Shown here: positions 11,906-24,669 of the stretch, one piece after another | How positions within the stretch are numbered: position 1 is the stretch's first letter | Layout: each line of letters opens with the position of its first letter | Origin: Hydractinia symbiolongicarpus | Lineage: Eukaryota > Cnidaria > Hydrozoa > Anthoathecata > Hydractiniidae | Assembly (NCBI RefSeq): GCF_029227915.1 | Contig: NC_079883.1 | Coordinates: 13,640,001-13,704,000 of the forward strand | DNA: 64,000 nt | Direction of reading: 5' to 3' | Position numbers and translations under genes: made by a program | Notes under the pieces: model-generated | Databases searched by the model: none | Seen by the model: only the letters and a program-made list of their open reading frames with translations | Told to the model about the DNA's origin: nothing

Positions 11906-11921
11906 AATTTTTATTTTATAG
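11906..11921 (+). other. Putative 3' splice site upstream of the LRAT-like ORF
   Basis: A pyrimidine-rich TTTTTATTTTATAG ends two bases before the ATG at 11924. It looks like the acceptor of an intron in the 5' untranslated region, placing the start codon at the beginning of the coding exon. The upstream exon and promoter were not identified. Confidence 0.45.
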
Positions 11922-11923
11922 AA

Positions 11924-12424
11924 ATGGATTTCGCAAACAGATTTCTTAAAGCAGGAGACATGCTTCGATTTGAACGATCCGAACAGGCTTATACTCACTG
12001 GGGAATCTATGATGGTCAAGGTTACGTCATACATGTCACAGGTGATGCTGCAAATGATATGTTTTGGGAGTTCCTTCAGACATTTCAAGCAGCCACACAT
12101 GCCATTAATGCATTTGTGAAAAGAGAGGAACTTTCGTTTGTTGCAGCGGGCAGTAAATTCTATGTTGATAATTACATGGATACGGAGAGGACTCCGTATG
12201 TTCAGGGAACCATTGTGGAAAGAGCGATAAGCCGTGTGGGCAAAGCATGGGTATACAATTTGCTTCAAAATAATTGTGAGCATTTTGCAACTAACATGAG
12301 GTATGGTAGACCGATAAGTCGTCAAGCGGCAAGAGGGACAGAACTTATTCAAGCATCTGGAGCTGGATTTGGAGCTGGAGCTGCAATTGTAGCTGCTAGT
12401 TTTATAGCGTCGCGTTACTCGTAA
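11924..12424 (+). CDS. LRAT/PLAAT-like (NlpC/P60 fold) acyltransferase, 166 aa
   Basis: Intact open frame with the signature of the lecithin-retinol-acyltransferase family, circularly permuted thiol hydrolases that include the vertebrate PLAAT/HRASLS phospholipase-acyltransferases. Visible features: GDMLRF at residues 11-16; the catalytic-His motif YTHWGIYDG with His25; a second His37 in YVIHVTG; and the nucleophile motif NNCEHFA with Cys118. A small-residue/hydrophobic C-terminal stretch (about 146-165, GAGFGAGAAIVAA) could anchor it to membranes, as in PLAAT proteins. Length matches single-domain members (about 160-175 aa). The start is the only ATG before GDMLRF, in good context (AAATGG) just after a likely acceptor site. 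The coding part is one exon with a poly(A) signal 18 bases past the stop. Family chemistry is transfer or hydrolysis of phospholipid acyl groups through an acyl-Cys; the exact substrate cannot be read from sequence. It lies between the two copies of duplication I but is itself single. Confidence 0.9.
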   Translation: MDFANRFLKAGDMLRFERSEQAYTHWGIYDGQGYVIHVTGDAANDMFWEFLQTFQAATHAINAFVKREELSFVAAGSKFYVDNYMDTERTPYVQGTIVERAISRVGKAWVYNLLQNNCEHFATNMRYGRPISRQAARGTELIQASGAGFGAGAAIVAASFIASRYS

Positions 12425-12441
12425 TACAGATTGCCTGAATT

Positions 12442-12447
12442 AATAAA
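12442..12447 (+). terminator. Poly(A) signal of the LRAT-like gene
   Basis: AATAAA lies 18 bases after the TAA stop, followed by a TGAGTTTATTTG-type T/G-rich stretch. This gives a very short 3' untranslated region. Confidence 0.65.
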
Positions 12448-14370
12448 ATGTAGAAAACATTGAGTTTATTTGACTTTTAAATCGTGTGTTTTACTTTCAT
12501 GACAATAAAAATGTCTAAGAAGATTTCCCTATTATAACAATCATACTCAAAAACGTTACAGTATCATTAGGTAATGCATTAAAAGGTCTATGTGACTTTG
12601 GTACATAAGTTATTCCCGGATTAGTTATTGTAAAAGAAGAAAAAACGACTGTCTGGGTTCCAATTTTTCCAATTTGTTTACCTGTAAGAGCAGAAAACCA
12701 AAAATGCTCACATATATGAACTTTGAAATAACATTTACTTTAACCGTAAAAACTTAAATTGTAGCCACTAAACTTAAAAGAATAGACCAAACCTGAGCGT
12801 TTAGGCAGTTTATCCTTAAAGAAAAAACCGTTACCTAACCGCCAATAAAAAAACAAAATCAGCTTGATTTAACATAATGGCAATGTCTGTTTAAAACATT
12901 GATGTAAACGCTTTTTCAGTTGTAAAGAAGTTATCTCTTAATATAGTAAAAAAAGCACAACGTGTTTCATGGCAGCAACGAAAGAAGCCGCTCTGAAGTT
13001 TTAGTTTTTATTTAGGAAGATTGTAAGACAAAAATAAAAAAAAATTAGATTGATACATATTTTGCCAAGAATTAAGTTAAGTTAGGAAACTTCAATATGA
13101 AAACCCTTGAAGTCGGACCATAAATGATAATAGAGATAAGGGACTATGTAAACGAAGCCATTTTCTAAGCAAGCACCAAACATGATGCCACCTCTTTACT
13201 CGTCATACTCCACGTGTAAAACCAAATCGTCGTCCTGTATCTTTAAATGCACATTTTAAACCAATCAGTTCCTAATTGAAGGAAACATCTAATTCACTTT
13301 TACTTTTATTTGCAGAAAGCTAAATGAAAAGGCATGAATTTTGTTTAACCCACAAAGACGCGGGTAAATTAACATTTTTAAACTTTGTACTAAATTTAAG
13401 CCACATGTTTAATTTCTAAAATTGCCTTTTAGTTTTACTTTAAAGATTAAGTAGTTACCCAACTACTAAATACCCCTGCTAGATAAGATCAGATGCTCAG
13501 TGACACGTGAAGTGTCTGTTGTGAATTAATAAAATTTCTGATTATTCATGCTGCGTGGGCGCTTGTGATGTTACTTAACATTTAAAGTGACTCAAGTATT
13601 GTCGGAATATATACAGTGTATGATATACTTGAATAGTTTCCCACTAAGAAGTGCAGCGAAAACAGATCCTTAGTTACCAGTATTTTTGCTCCTCAATAAC
13701 CGTGCTATTAACGCCATTACTTTTTGAGATAACGCACTGTTTGCTGCTAAGAATAATAAGTCGATTGGACTGGTTATTGCGTCAACGTTGTTTGCTGATG
13801 ATTCCTATGTTGCTATCATTATAATATTGTCTTTTAGGATAATACAGAAGGTGAGTAAAAACTAGACTGAAAAATTCGGGATATCTTTTCCAAAATGAAA
13901 TTCTCAAAATGGAATTTCGCAAAATTCTTCTCTAAGAAGTTGCACAATAGAAAAATAATAAAAGTCACAAGCTTTAGCCAGACTGGAACAGCATTTTAAG
14001 ATTTAAAATAAAGAAAGGTAGTTGGTGGTGGAATCCATACCACTCCCTCACGCATACATGTTGACTAAATATGTTAGCTCAGTGATAGTTGAACGGCAAT
14101 TTCTTAGTTGACTGCAATATCTCCATTTATTACCCGGGTAGAAGGGCGGCATCGATATTTTCGAAAATTGCGCAATGTGATTGGTTAGAACTTACGTCAT
14201 AGCGGGCAATATTCCACGGTATTACCCGCTATCATAGCAACCATGTTTAAAGTTTAAGTATGGTAGCATTAAATGTAAATAAACACGGGAAAAAGTAAAC
14301 AAAAAACGAAACAGAAGTGAAACTTACTTCAAATAATTATATGTTGTAGCTACAATAAAAACCTGTAATG

Positions 14371-14490
14371 TAACTGTTTATACCGGGCAATACCTTCGAA
14401 TATTGATCTCTGTCACGTATTGCCCTCACAAGCTCGGCCAATACTTTGACGTCGGTCAATATTCTCTGGTATTGCCCTCATAAACAGTTA
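14371..14490. mobile_element. Foldback repeat with 23-bp inverted ends
   Basis: The left end TAACTGTTTATACCGGGCAA and right end TTGCCCTCATAAACAGTTA pair over about 23 bp. GGGCAATA/TATTGCCC recurs inside and again upstream at 14187-14232 (AGCGGGCAATATTCC and TATTACCCGCT, itself a hairpin), so the insertion may span about 14130-14500. It is absent from the left copy of duplication I. Confidence 0.55.
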
Positions 14491-15319
14491 TTATAGGGTT
14501 AGCAATGTCCACAAATGTTTAATATAAATTGTGCACAAAAGGTTTGTATAACAAAGACGCATATCTTTAACCAATGTATTATAATAACGTTCTCGCCTCT
14601 TATAAGGGACGCAATAGCTTTTGGTATTGATACTGTACCAACGAACCGAATTCTTGAAAACATTAAAAAGCCTTTTTTAAACATGTCTTCACAGCACATG
14701 CGTGAAAACATCTGACTTGCCGATACAAGACTCCTTTCCCTTGGATATAGAAAGAATGTGCATCTTCTTCTTTCCTGCACAACAATTTTGCTTTCCTTTC
14801 AACCGAACTAACATTCTTCTTTTTGTCTTTTTACAATTTTCCCATGTTTTAAAATATAAAAGGGGTAAAGCAGAAGAAGCAAAAATAAATTATTTTGAAA
14901 ATTACCGTTGTATCACATCTGCTACACATTGGAGAAGTTGGCATATAGCATTTCCAGGTTTTTTTAGGTTATTGCCTTGACTTAAAAGCGGATCCTAGAA
15001 CTACCACTTTGACTTTCACCTGTTCAGCCAGTCAGTTTACAAGTTTTTCTTGCTTTTTAACCATTTATAGAGTTTTTGAAAGCGATTTTTGTGTATATTC
15101 TCTTCGTTGAAGGTTGACATCATCTCTACAATAAATCCGTTTTACTTTACCTTGCCATAGCCTAGAACAGTATTTCCTATGGTAAACATGTAGCACACAT
15201 GCTACTACGAGTGTTTTCTTTTATGTTTGTGCTCAAATATCATTAATTTTTCCGATGTATAGATAAACAACGGAACTGTATAGGATATACTTGCATTACT
15301 CTCGATTTTGAAGGGTTAA

Positions 15320-16410
15320 CTGACTTTGACTCTGATGAGTGTATTGTTGACAATGATGATAGCAATGCGAAAGTTGTTTCTCCACAGCCAGCCGCGGAAC
15401 ATCAACCCGAAAGAACCCTTTGTTATAGAAGTGATAAAGATACTTCATCACACTTTTGACGATGAAGATGATCAACCACTATCATCAATTTCGAAAAAAG
15501 GAAAGTAATCAAGTAGCCACTCTGGCGTAAATTTGAATTAGAAGGCGGCAGGAGTTTCAGAACTACGCAGCATTGTTTGAAGGTGTCACCAGAGGAATCC
15601 ATTTCGTTGGCGAAATCCTGGTTGCTTTCAAGGAGCGTTTTATCCTGCGGCAACATCTTCCGAATAAGCTGACAATTTGTTCCCATCTTTACAACTTTCT
15701 TCAAGAAGGCCAAATTTAGTTCACATAAACGGTTCTTCTAAACCGGTTAGAAAACTGTCCATTAATGGTATAAAGGTTTGTGCAACAGAGGAGGTTGTGG
15801 TAGCTACGATTACCACTCTCATCGAACATACATCAATATTGGTTTTGGTGGTACGACAACAAAGGAGTCACACTGATCATATCATACGTCGCAGTCGACA
15901 CTAATATTTCTGTCCATCGGTATGACCCACAGGCAAAGAAAACATGTTCAATTTGAGCGACCACCAATTCCGCAAATACGTAACAAATATATGTGTGGTG
16001 TCATAGCTGGTACATTCATAATAGGCCTCGTACTTTCTCATATGTATAGTTCCCCTATCGTCGCTACTTAAAAATCATTGCTACGTAAAAAAAGAACATG
16101 CTGCTTTAGAAGTTCTAAGCCAAAGTTGCAATGAGTCTTGTGCAAGTCGAAAAATATACAGGAGGAAGATCTTTACTTGACATCACAATGAAAGCACTAA
16201 GTAAAAGCGTACCTATGTCCAAAGCAACCCATTACGCAGTTAGAGAGAGATGGATCTAATCACCTCCCAGTCACACTGAAGAGCGCCAGCGATGGAAACA
16301 TTGCAAAATCTGTTTATCGTACAGCAAGTGCAAACAGTACCTGGTTTTGTGTCTAAAAAGACAAATGTTGTTTTCGGACATTTATGCACATTTGCTCATT
16401 TCACATATTG
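15320..16410 (+). pseudogene. Decayed piggyBac transposase, copy 2
   Basis: Paralogue of the pseudogene at 9960-11275. It shows an acidic stretch (about 15320-15360), a segment reading YDPQAKKTCSI (about 15920), YRRYLKIIA (about 16055), and a C-terminal remnant at 16281-16352 reading ERQRWKHCKIC then SKC, which is the eroded zinc-ribbon region. Frames change repeatedly and stops are frequent. About 46 bp of the cysteine-rich segment (16322-16368) recurs at about 16507-16555, a local duplication. No termini seen. Confidence 0.65.
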
Positions 16411-16925
16411 TTAATCAGGGTGACATCAGACCATGGGTTTCTAACTTGAGAGTTTTTTGACGCATTTTAAAATGTATTTTAACTTCAAAGCAATGTTTAT
16501 GAAATTTTGCAAGTGCAAACAGTACCTAATTTTGTGTCCAACACTGACAAATATTGATTTTTAGTTTCTAATGGCTTAGTTGTAATTGCTTTTTTACCTT
16601 CTATATGGCATGTTTTACAATTTTTGTAATATAGGGACACTATAAATACATACAAGACTTTGCCAATTTGAGTGTGGTTTCCCTGTAACATTAAAAAGCT
16701 TTTCTGGGACTTTTATAGAAGGAAAGTACACAAAAATATGCAAAATTTCTTTTAAAAATTTTAAAAGACATTTTCTCATTTTCATGCATTTTTTGGTTCA
16801 GAAAGAATAACTTCAGTTGTATTTGTCATTTGAATATAAAAATTTAGGGTGGGACGTTTAATTATATAAACTGGGTTTTAAGAGATGGATTTTTTCTAAA
16901 CTAATTCTATTAAGTATTCATAAAG

Positions 16926-17080
16926 TCTATTATATATATACGCTCTGAAATCTTTAAAAAACATGGTAAGACAGAGACTATCGTCACATCAGACTCGTCA
17001 CCTACCTTGAGAATGACGTCAGCAAAGCACCTAAAACAACTTATTTCCCATCGTTATTTTGCCCAAGTGGAATTTCTCTT
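16926..17080 (+). mobile_element. Degraded Helitron fragment
   Basis: The start TCTATTATATATATACGCT resembles the family 5' end. Then comes GACGTCAGCAAAGCACCTAAAACAAC and CCAAGTGGA, as just before the 3' hairpin of the copies at 41376-41460 and 46030-46121. The terminal hairpin and CTAG are lost. A 177-codon open frame starting here is not a gene. Confidence 0.5.
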
Positions 17081-20000
17081 GTTTTTATTGACCCTTTTAA
17101 CAATACGAAGACTGTCCGTCAAATCATCAAATTATTCTCAAAACCCAATAATGTATGTAGCGAAACCATCAAATTTTTCTCAAAATGCAATAATTTATGC
17201 CGAAAAATGTACAGCAATCATTAAAACAGGAATCAAAATCATTTTTTCAGCATCATATCTAAACAAATTCCATTATTTTTTTCTTCAACATAAACAAAAC
17301 TTACAAAAGTTAAAACCAAAGAATTATATATATTTCTACATTTGTATAAGTTTATGCCTCCACAAGCTGCACTACCTCGTGAAATTTTGGTGCTTTAAAA
17401 GTGCTAAAATTAACATCCTAAAGCAAGCTGTTGTGAAAAAAATATTACCAATCCACGGATTCGCCCGCTTTTTTTATATATATCAGCTTTTCGTTCATTC
17501 CTATCAACAAACAAAAAAATTATCAGCTAGCTATTATTAATTTTACGAACATGTCAACAAAACTAAGCGAATAGCATAAATATTTTGTGTCTTCCCTCGC
17601 TACGATGAGGTAATTCTCAAAATTAAATACTTATCGAAGTTAAATTGCACCTCAATGTAAAATCACGCAGCCGAAAATTCAAAGAAAAGTCAGCCGTTTT
17701 CTTTTTTTGTTTTTTTACTTTCTTTTTTAAAAATTATATCAGTCGACTGACGGCGCAACTGCACACTTGATCTACCCCTGGGTATGGTATGACTGTTACA
17801 GCTGCTAAGCATTATTGTTTAGTTTTTTTATGTTATAACTATATTTCTGCAGGAAAAACTGCTTTGAAAAAGCAATGACGAAATTTTAAATTTAATACAG
17901 CAGGCAATCATACGTTAGCAAAAATTCCCAGCCAGGATGAAGAACTGTCATTGACTTTTGAATAGGTACTGGATGTTAAACGTTTCAGTAAATTGAATAT
18001 TGTTTTGCAAACTGCCATAATCAACCATAAACCATAAAGTTAGTTTGTACATAGAGTTAATTAGTTTGAAAGGTGCAAAGAAATCTATCAAAAAGGTCGG
18101 TACAACTTTTATTATATATAACACGTTACGAAACTGTAAATTTAGAATTTTATAGAAGTTAATCAAGCTTACGTCATGGTGATTAAACCTAAATGCAGCA
18201 ACATCTTTGCATTAAATATTGTGGCGATGTTAGAAGCGTTAAAAACATTTGTCCTGCTTTTTAATTTCAGACAGTAACATTATTATTAATTAAAGTTTTG
18301 TTTTGGTGGAAGGCTCTCTTTGAAAAATCTCTTTGTAAATCTATTATTTGGCGAGCACAATACTTCACAAGCGAGTCTTCTTTGTCCACACAATGTTAGA
18401 CGACCAAGGATTTTCTAAAAAAACAAAAGGGGATGAAAATGTAACAAAGTGATTGTGTGTTAATTTTACAACATCAAAACTTAAGAAATATCTGTCGTAA
18501 GCAATAATAATAATTGTTCCAAGGTTCGAGTTCCTTCGCTACAACATACTGCCAGATGGCACCAAACTTGATAAATATGCAGAACGAGAACATTCTTTAA
18601 GTAATAAAAACCCGCAATATGGTCGTTTCGACTTTATTTACCCATATTACTTTCTTTATTTTTCCTTTCTTACTTTTTATAACATGTGCATTGCTGTGTG
18701 GACATCGCAACAAAATATTTCATTGTTTTTAAATTTAAGCACAGGTTGCACCGCTTACAAATATATAAACAAAAGTGTTGTTAATAACAGAATGATTAAT
18801 AATTTGGATCTACTGTGAGGCAAGAGATTACAGTTTTTAACAAAAAAACTTCGAACTTTTATTCCCCTATTACCAATGTCATCATCGACACAATTTTGTG
18901 TTCAAAATATTCTATCAAAAGGAGTATTAAATATTAATATCAAGCATACCAAGCCAGCCAGTCTAACATAATCAAGAGTGCTTTCGGTTTCGTGTTCTGC
19001 GACTGGCTGTGGAGGAACAGCTTCCGCACAGATATCATCATTGTTAATAATGTAGTTATCATGATCAACATGTCAGTGGCAGGGTCACTTAACCCTTTAA
19101 AATCGCTTTCCCCATCCATAATGTATGTAAGTGCATCCTATACAGTTATTTTATATATATATTTTATATATCTGACAAATAAATGATATTGTGGCGCTCA
19201 ATCAACTCAATAGTATAAAAGTGCCATTATGATCAAAAATGACGTCATATTTGTACGAAAGTTTCTTATTTTGTAACGTTAAAGGATAACTAACGATTGA
19301 TAACCAGTTTTGCTTAAAATGTTCATTATAGTGTAATATGCACTGTCTAAATTTTTGATATTTGTGGCCTTTGGTTCGCGAGATATTTAAGGTCAAAGTA
19401 GTACTACGATTGCCGCCATGACAGTGTCTATGAGGCCTTTGTGTTCGGCAAATTACTAACTTGTGTGACGTAATTCCGCAAAGATGTAAACAAACGCATT
19501 CTGAATGAAGGAAGGAGAGAATGCTAAACGGGACAGGTGTCTCCTATGATTGTCTGGAAGTAAATTTATTCATCATGTTTTAAAATATAATTTTTCGCAG
19601 GATAACATAATGTTTTACTGTCTATCCCTTGAATATTATTACGTCTATTGGAATTTATTATAAAATTTGTCTTGTGTTATTTTTTTTATTAAGGAGCTGT
19701 TCATATGGGAAATAATTACTCGGGAACCGGGTAAATGTTTTAGCATGATATCAAGTCGAGGTCTCGGGTTGTTAAGGAACTCTTAACAAAATTTAGTTGC
19801 GTTTATATCAGAAAACAGTTACCTGCCTACCGAGATCTCGGGTGCGCATAATCGAGATCTCGGAAGCGGGTAATGCATTTTCCGAACATAATGGAAACTA
19901 AATTTCGAACATAATGGAAATGAAAATAAAATGATGTATATGACTGTGTGAAGGTATTTTAACACAAGCGTGAATTGAATGAAATAAAGAACGGAAAAAT

Positions 20001-20899
20001 CGTCTGTCGATTAGCTAAATAACCATACCGCACTAAAATATTGCAAGTTTTCATATAAACTTGGATAATATAATCACCTAAATCATGCATTTCTCTAAAT
20101 TTGGCAATATTTGCAGTGGCATCAGGACTAGATAATCCTTGGTTATCTCGACTATGGATATCCCCTAGATAAACAAAACACCAAATAGAAATAGAAATTG
20201 TAAATCCTTTGACTATGAATAGATGCCATCATTGTTGTGCTGACGCAAAGAAAGTTTTGCGATCAAGTTTGGTTTACAATCCGAGCCGCTGTGCAAAAAT
20301 CTAAAATCGTTCAAAAGAAATGTTATAGTGATGTCTTGACCCTGCTTGTGTTGACAAAAAAAGCTCAGGGCACGGTAAAATGATGTAGTAATCTCACTAT
20401 TGTGCAATAAATTATCGTTCTCAAAAACATATTTCAGATCATCTTTATTCCAACGACTAATGTTTTAAAAACCGAAAAGCATACATTAAAAAAAGATATG
20501 CAAGGGCATTGAATACCCCTTGTTTGATCAAATTGAAGATCTCTTTGTTGAAATGAACTTTGAAGAATTTTTAAATAATTTAAGGACTAGGATTTAATTC
20601 AACATCACCTGTAGGTAACAGCAAAAAATCAAAACGTACGGAACATATGACAAAACTGAACAATGCTGAACATGGCTGCACGGATGCTATGCAGAAATAT
20701 TTGATTTACCTTAACACAAACAAACACACACTCAGAACAGCACAAACAGCACACAATGTTTCAAAATGACTGGGCTGAGAGAGCCACGAGAAAATCAAAA
20801 GCCACGATGTTAATACAGTCAGATCGACTGTGTATTGCAATAAATTGGGCATCAGTGCGTTAGTATTCAGATCCACTCAATTCATATGATTGAACAATA
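17081..20899. other. Intergenic with sparse repeat relics
   Basis: No supported gene. At about 17448-17480 there is a minus-strand Helitron 3' relic (ATCCACGGATTCGCCCG). At 19695-19880 there are repeated GAGATCTCGG/CCGAGATCTCGG palindromic pieces and GGGTAA ends that may be a small DNA transposon, with boundaries not determinable. The remainder is AT-rich and featureless. Confidence 0.45.
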
Positions 20900-21160
20900 A
20901 AAAAACTTGTCGTCAAAACGCCGATTCAAGCCACAAGTAACTGTGTGAGCCGGTGTTAAACGGAACGTTGAGCGCTTAATAAAGCTGTAAACTATTCCAC
21001 ACATTCAGGTGAAGCTCTTTAGTACAAGTATCAGTATATCATAAATCAAGTGAAGTACACACCATTATAGTGTTTCATGTATTTTTCAAAAAATAACCTT
21101 CCTGCAACTTTAGCTGATACAAAAACACTGTTTACAACTCGTTGTTATCCTGTCTTAACG
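20900..21160 (-). repeat. Dispersed repeat, third copy
   Basis: Carries the same ordered blocks as 5667-5945: AAACGCCG..AAGCCACAAGT, GTTGAGCGCTTAATA, AAGTGAAGTACACACCATTATAGTG and CGTTGTTATCCTGTC. It is more diverged and its termini are eroded. DNA after it (to about 21600) also weakly resembles 6400-6700, so the repeat may be longer. Confidence 0.5.
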
Positions 21161-22559
21161 ACGACGGTCGACCATCCTTTTTTTATTTTTCAAAATATAT
21201 TCCTGGTAGGAGTACAAAAATGAATTTTACTCCCGGGTAAGCTCGCTTTGGTACCGGTAGTGTCACACATCCACATCAGATGTGTGACATTGCAACTTTG
21301 GCTTAAACATAGACATAAGAAAAGTTTAAATAAAAGCACAGAAACAGGCCATCATTTAATAACTAGGTTGATAGCTAACTAGCTAGATAGCCACAAACTC
21401 AAACATAAAAATATTTAATTTTCGCCAGCATAAGAAGCTCTTATAGTAAACTGATTAAAAACTTAAAAATAATAGCAATAATTTAGGCTAGCTAGCTAGT
21501 TAGCAAAGCTAGAGCTGGACTTAAGCATTTTCCCTCGAAATATACGTTTGTAGCCAAAAATCTTAAAGTTGGTTTGTTTAAGATTTATACATGGCTAGAA
21601 AGCGTGACAACATTTTTTATCCTAACGTGCAAAACATAACACAAAAAGCACATTGCAAAGCTTGTAGAGAAAAAAGGTCAAGAAACGACCTACAAACGTT
21701 CAAAATGACCACCATTACATACTTTTTCACATTTATTATGATATGTAGTAATTCACGAAGTAGTGGTTTCAAAAGACAATGCCGCACGGCTATGAGAAAA
21801 ATCTTCGCGAAAGGTACTGTGCAGAAACTGAAGAAAACAACAACAAACACATTTGCCAGCCCACAGCAGTGGGGATTTTTGGTAAGAAGGAAAGGTTGTT
21901 TAGTTGTAAGATAACTTGAATTGCATAAAATAAGGGTATGTTGTTTTTTCTCAACTGTGAAAGGGTGTATTAGAATCGTTCACTAAGCACGCAGTCATCG
22001 CTAAAACTTGTACCCAAAAAAATAATACAAAGGATAACCATGACAACTTCGTGACAACGACGTGAGTGGTAGCAAGCATGTTGAACGCTGAAAGGATTGG
22101 AAAAGAGCTCGTGAGAAGCGTTTTAAACAAAACGCAGTGGGAAATAGAAACTGGGTACCCGATTTAACAAAAGCGAATACCTTTAAACGCTGCGTCGCTT
22201 TAAAAGTTCTTAACTTTAATCTGTACTGATCAGAAATGTTTACATTTTTTCAAAAATTATAACTCCAAAGAACGACAGTATGATTTTTTTATTATTAAGT
22301 TATACATCTAGAATAGCCTCTTCAGTTCCTATTGGTTGCTGCTATCAACAAGGGCCCTCAGAAAGGGATTCTAGTCCGCCTAAAGATGCCATTCCAGCTA
22401 CGAAAACCGTGCAAGCACTGCAATTGCTCCAGGCAACGACACCTAAGATAAAAATCCCACTCTCATGCTCAACGCTAAGCAGAAAGTATCGATTCACACT
22501 TTTATAGTCTCTGGCATGACTTGGCTAGACAGATTTTAATTTGTTGCTACGTTCTTATG
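21161..22559. other. Intergenic, nothing firm
   Basis: Open frames of 75-107 codons here (21591-21914 and 22280-22507) have no recognisable domain, and one overlaps a repeat-like stretch. No RNA gene or promoter signal recognised. Confidence 0.45.
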
Positions 22560-24669
22560 AATAATCCAGAAATGCTTTTCTTAAAACTGCATTGAAACCC
22601 AGCCGGCACAAGACGTCTATAAACCGTTTAAATTAAGACGCGTTACAGTTACAGCCGTTTTTAAAATCTCTTTCAGACGTCTAGTAATAGCGCGTTTAGT
22701 TACAACGTCTAAAAGAGGTCTTTTCTTAGTTTAAAGGAAAGGCGAATTGCGCACGGCACGGTTGCGGAATAAAAGTTTATGATGACTGTGTTGATTTTAA
22801 AAACCAGACTGACTGGCATAGTCACCTCTATAATAAATCAGTTTACATGTTTCAGCTCTCACAACAAAAAAACGTGGTAAAAAAAGATGAGTTATATTGA
22901 AAATATTCGTAGGGTTATAAAAATTTGATTTTTTTTCACATAACAACAGTAAATTTTCACCTAAATCTTTGCCGAACGACATCACACTAGACTTAAAATA
23001 TAAAACAGACTGTTAAAAATACCAGTTTTGTTTACATCTTTGTGAGCGCTGAATTTTTTATATTTTAGTATTTTTACAGATTTAAATTTTTTGTGATTTA
23101 ACGACGACTTTAGTAAACAACAAGGCTTTGAAGAAATTGATTGCACATTTGTGGTAGATATGATGCATTTGTTATTGCGATCTTTTTGAAGATTTTAAAT
23201 AAATCTCTTTAGATTCAGAAAGTTTTTTGTTTTTAGTTTCTTGTGACCCTAGATTTTTATTGTGTGTATAATATTTAACGCTTTCGTAATACTTTACTGG
23301 TTATAGATTAGAAAATGTTTCACAAATACACAACGAAATATTGAGAAATACTGAACGCAAACAGAACGAAAACTGCCGATCGAAGAAGATGTATATAAGA
23401 AGTTAACGTGATGTCAATGATTTTAGTTGAATTGATGATTAGTTATTTATTGCGATCAATCTTTGACACTACTCTTGGCTTAACTTTTTTTTTCTTGCAC
23501 AATATAAAAACGGTCTTGAAAATTATATTGTGGAGAACAAAATAGTACGACTTCCTGTATTGATCCACGAAATCTGCAAAATAAGCTTATTACAACAAGA
23601 TAGATATTATGTAGGATATTTCTATATTGGACCAACACATTTTTCACTGGACAAAGCTCACTTGCCAATGTAAACAGGAAACTCAAATTTGGCTATTTTT
23701 ATTTAAAGCGGTAAGGTTTCAATAAAGCATTTTAAAATTTATCCTGATACGAAGAAACAATTTCGTCGTAAAAAGTATTAAACACAACATGTTTACAGGA
23801 GGAGAGAGAAAGGAAAACGCAGAGAAAATACGACTATATACATAAGTCTGTGTCAAACGCTTTAAAAGAGAATGTAGGTCTTCTTCGAGAATGCACATAG
23901 AAAGAAAAATGCAACCCTCCCTTTCGTTCAGAAATAATACAGTCATTTTACTTCATTTTTAAGTTTATTTTGGAATAATATAGAAACATCTTAATTGCCC
24001 GCTCAGAAAATACCATAAAAAAGACTCTCACTTAACACGGTATCTTTGTAATTGCAAAGGCATGTGACTATTTTTTTATATAGCGACTGTATAGAGAATA
24101 CCATGCTTATGCACTTCCCTCATTTCGGGGTATTATATTAAATAGTCAACAGTGTCACTTGGCCAACACCTTAGAAGAGAAAGCTTATTGCACGGTAAAG
24201 AGGTTAATGGTTAATTAAAATGCCCGTAAAGGGCACAAACTTTCACCAATTTCGCGAATTTCGGATCTTTTCATTCTTTTAGTGTTGATTTCTGCTTTAT
24301 ATTTAACAGATTACATTAGTATTAAACACTATTAATTTTGTATAAAAAATCAACTGTCAGCATAATAAAGCTTCTTGAGTTGTTAAATAATTCACCAAAA
24401 ATGCTTCATCATCTAATACTTTATGCAAAAATGCGTGAGATGCTAAATTAAATTTGTGTTGGCATTTATGCTTTAAAAACGTGTAGGAATAATGCCTGAC
24501 ACTGGACAATTAGAAACATTGGCATTAGCTGAGTTCCCAATTCTGTTGCGATTTTTCTGAAAATGAGAGAATCCGTAAAAGTTAAGCCTTGTCCTTGCTC
24601 TCAATTTTTTTTTAGTTTTAAGCAAATTATGTACTTGCTAATTCGGATGTAATCTTCACATCAATATAT

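Larger units (their letters stand above)
12570..16490 (+). repeat. Segmental duplication I, right copy
   Basis: Partner of 8100-11400, with the same order of landmarks but many substitutions and indels. It lacks the Helitron and SINE of the left copy and instead carries a foldback insertion at about 14.13-14.5 kb. The LRAT-like gene sits in the short single-copy stretch between the two copies. Confidence 0.65.

Noticed and set aside
11879-12352. 157-codon minus-strand frame
   Set aside because: It is antisense to the LRAT-like gene, whose catalytic motifs are on the plus strand.
17007-17540. 177-codon open frame on the plus strand
   Set aside because: It starts inside a degraded Helitron 3' region and ends in another Helitron terminal relic. 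Its lysine/phenylalanine/tyrosine-rich composition is what AT-rich DNA gives by chance.
21591-21914. 107-codon plus-strand frame
   Set aside because: Basic, domainless, and overlapping DNA that weakly resembles the dispersed repeat region at 6.6 kb.
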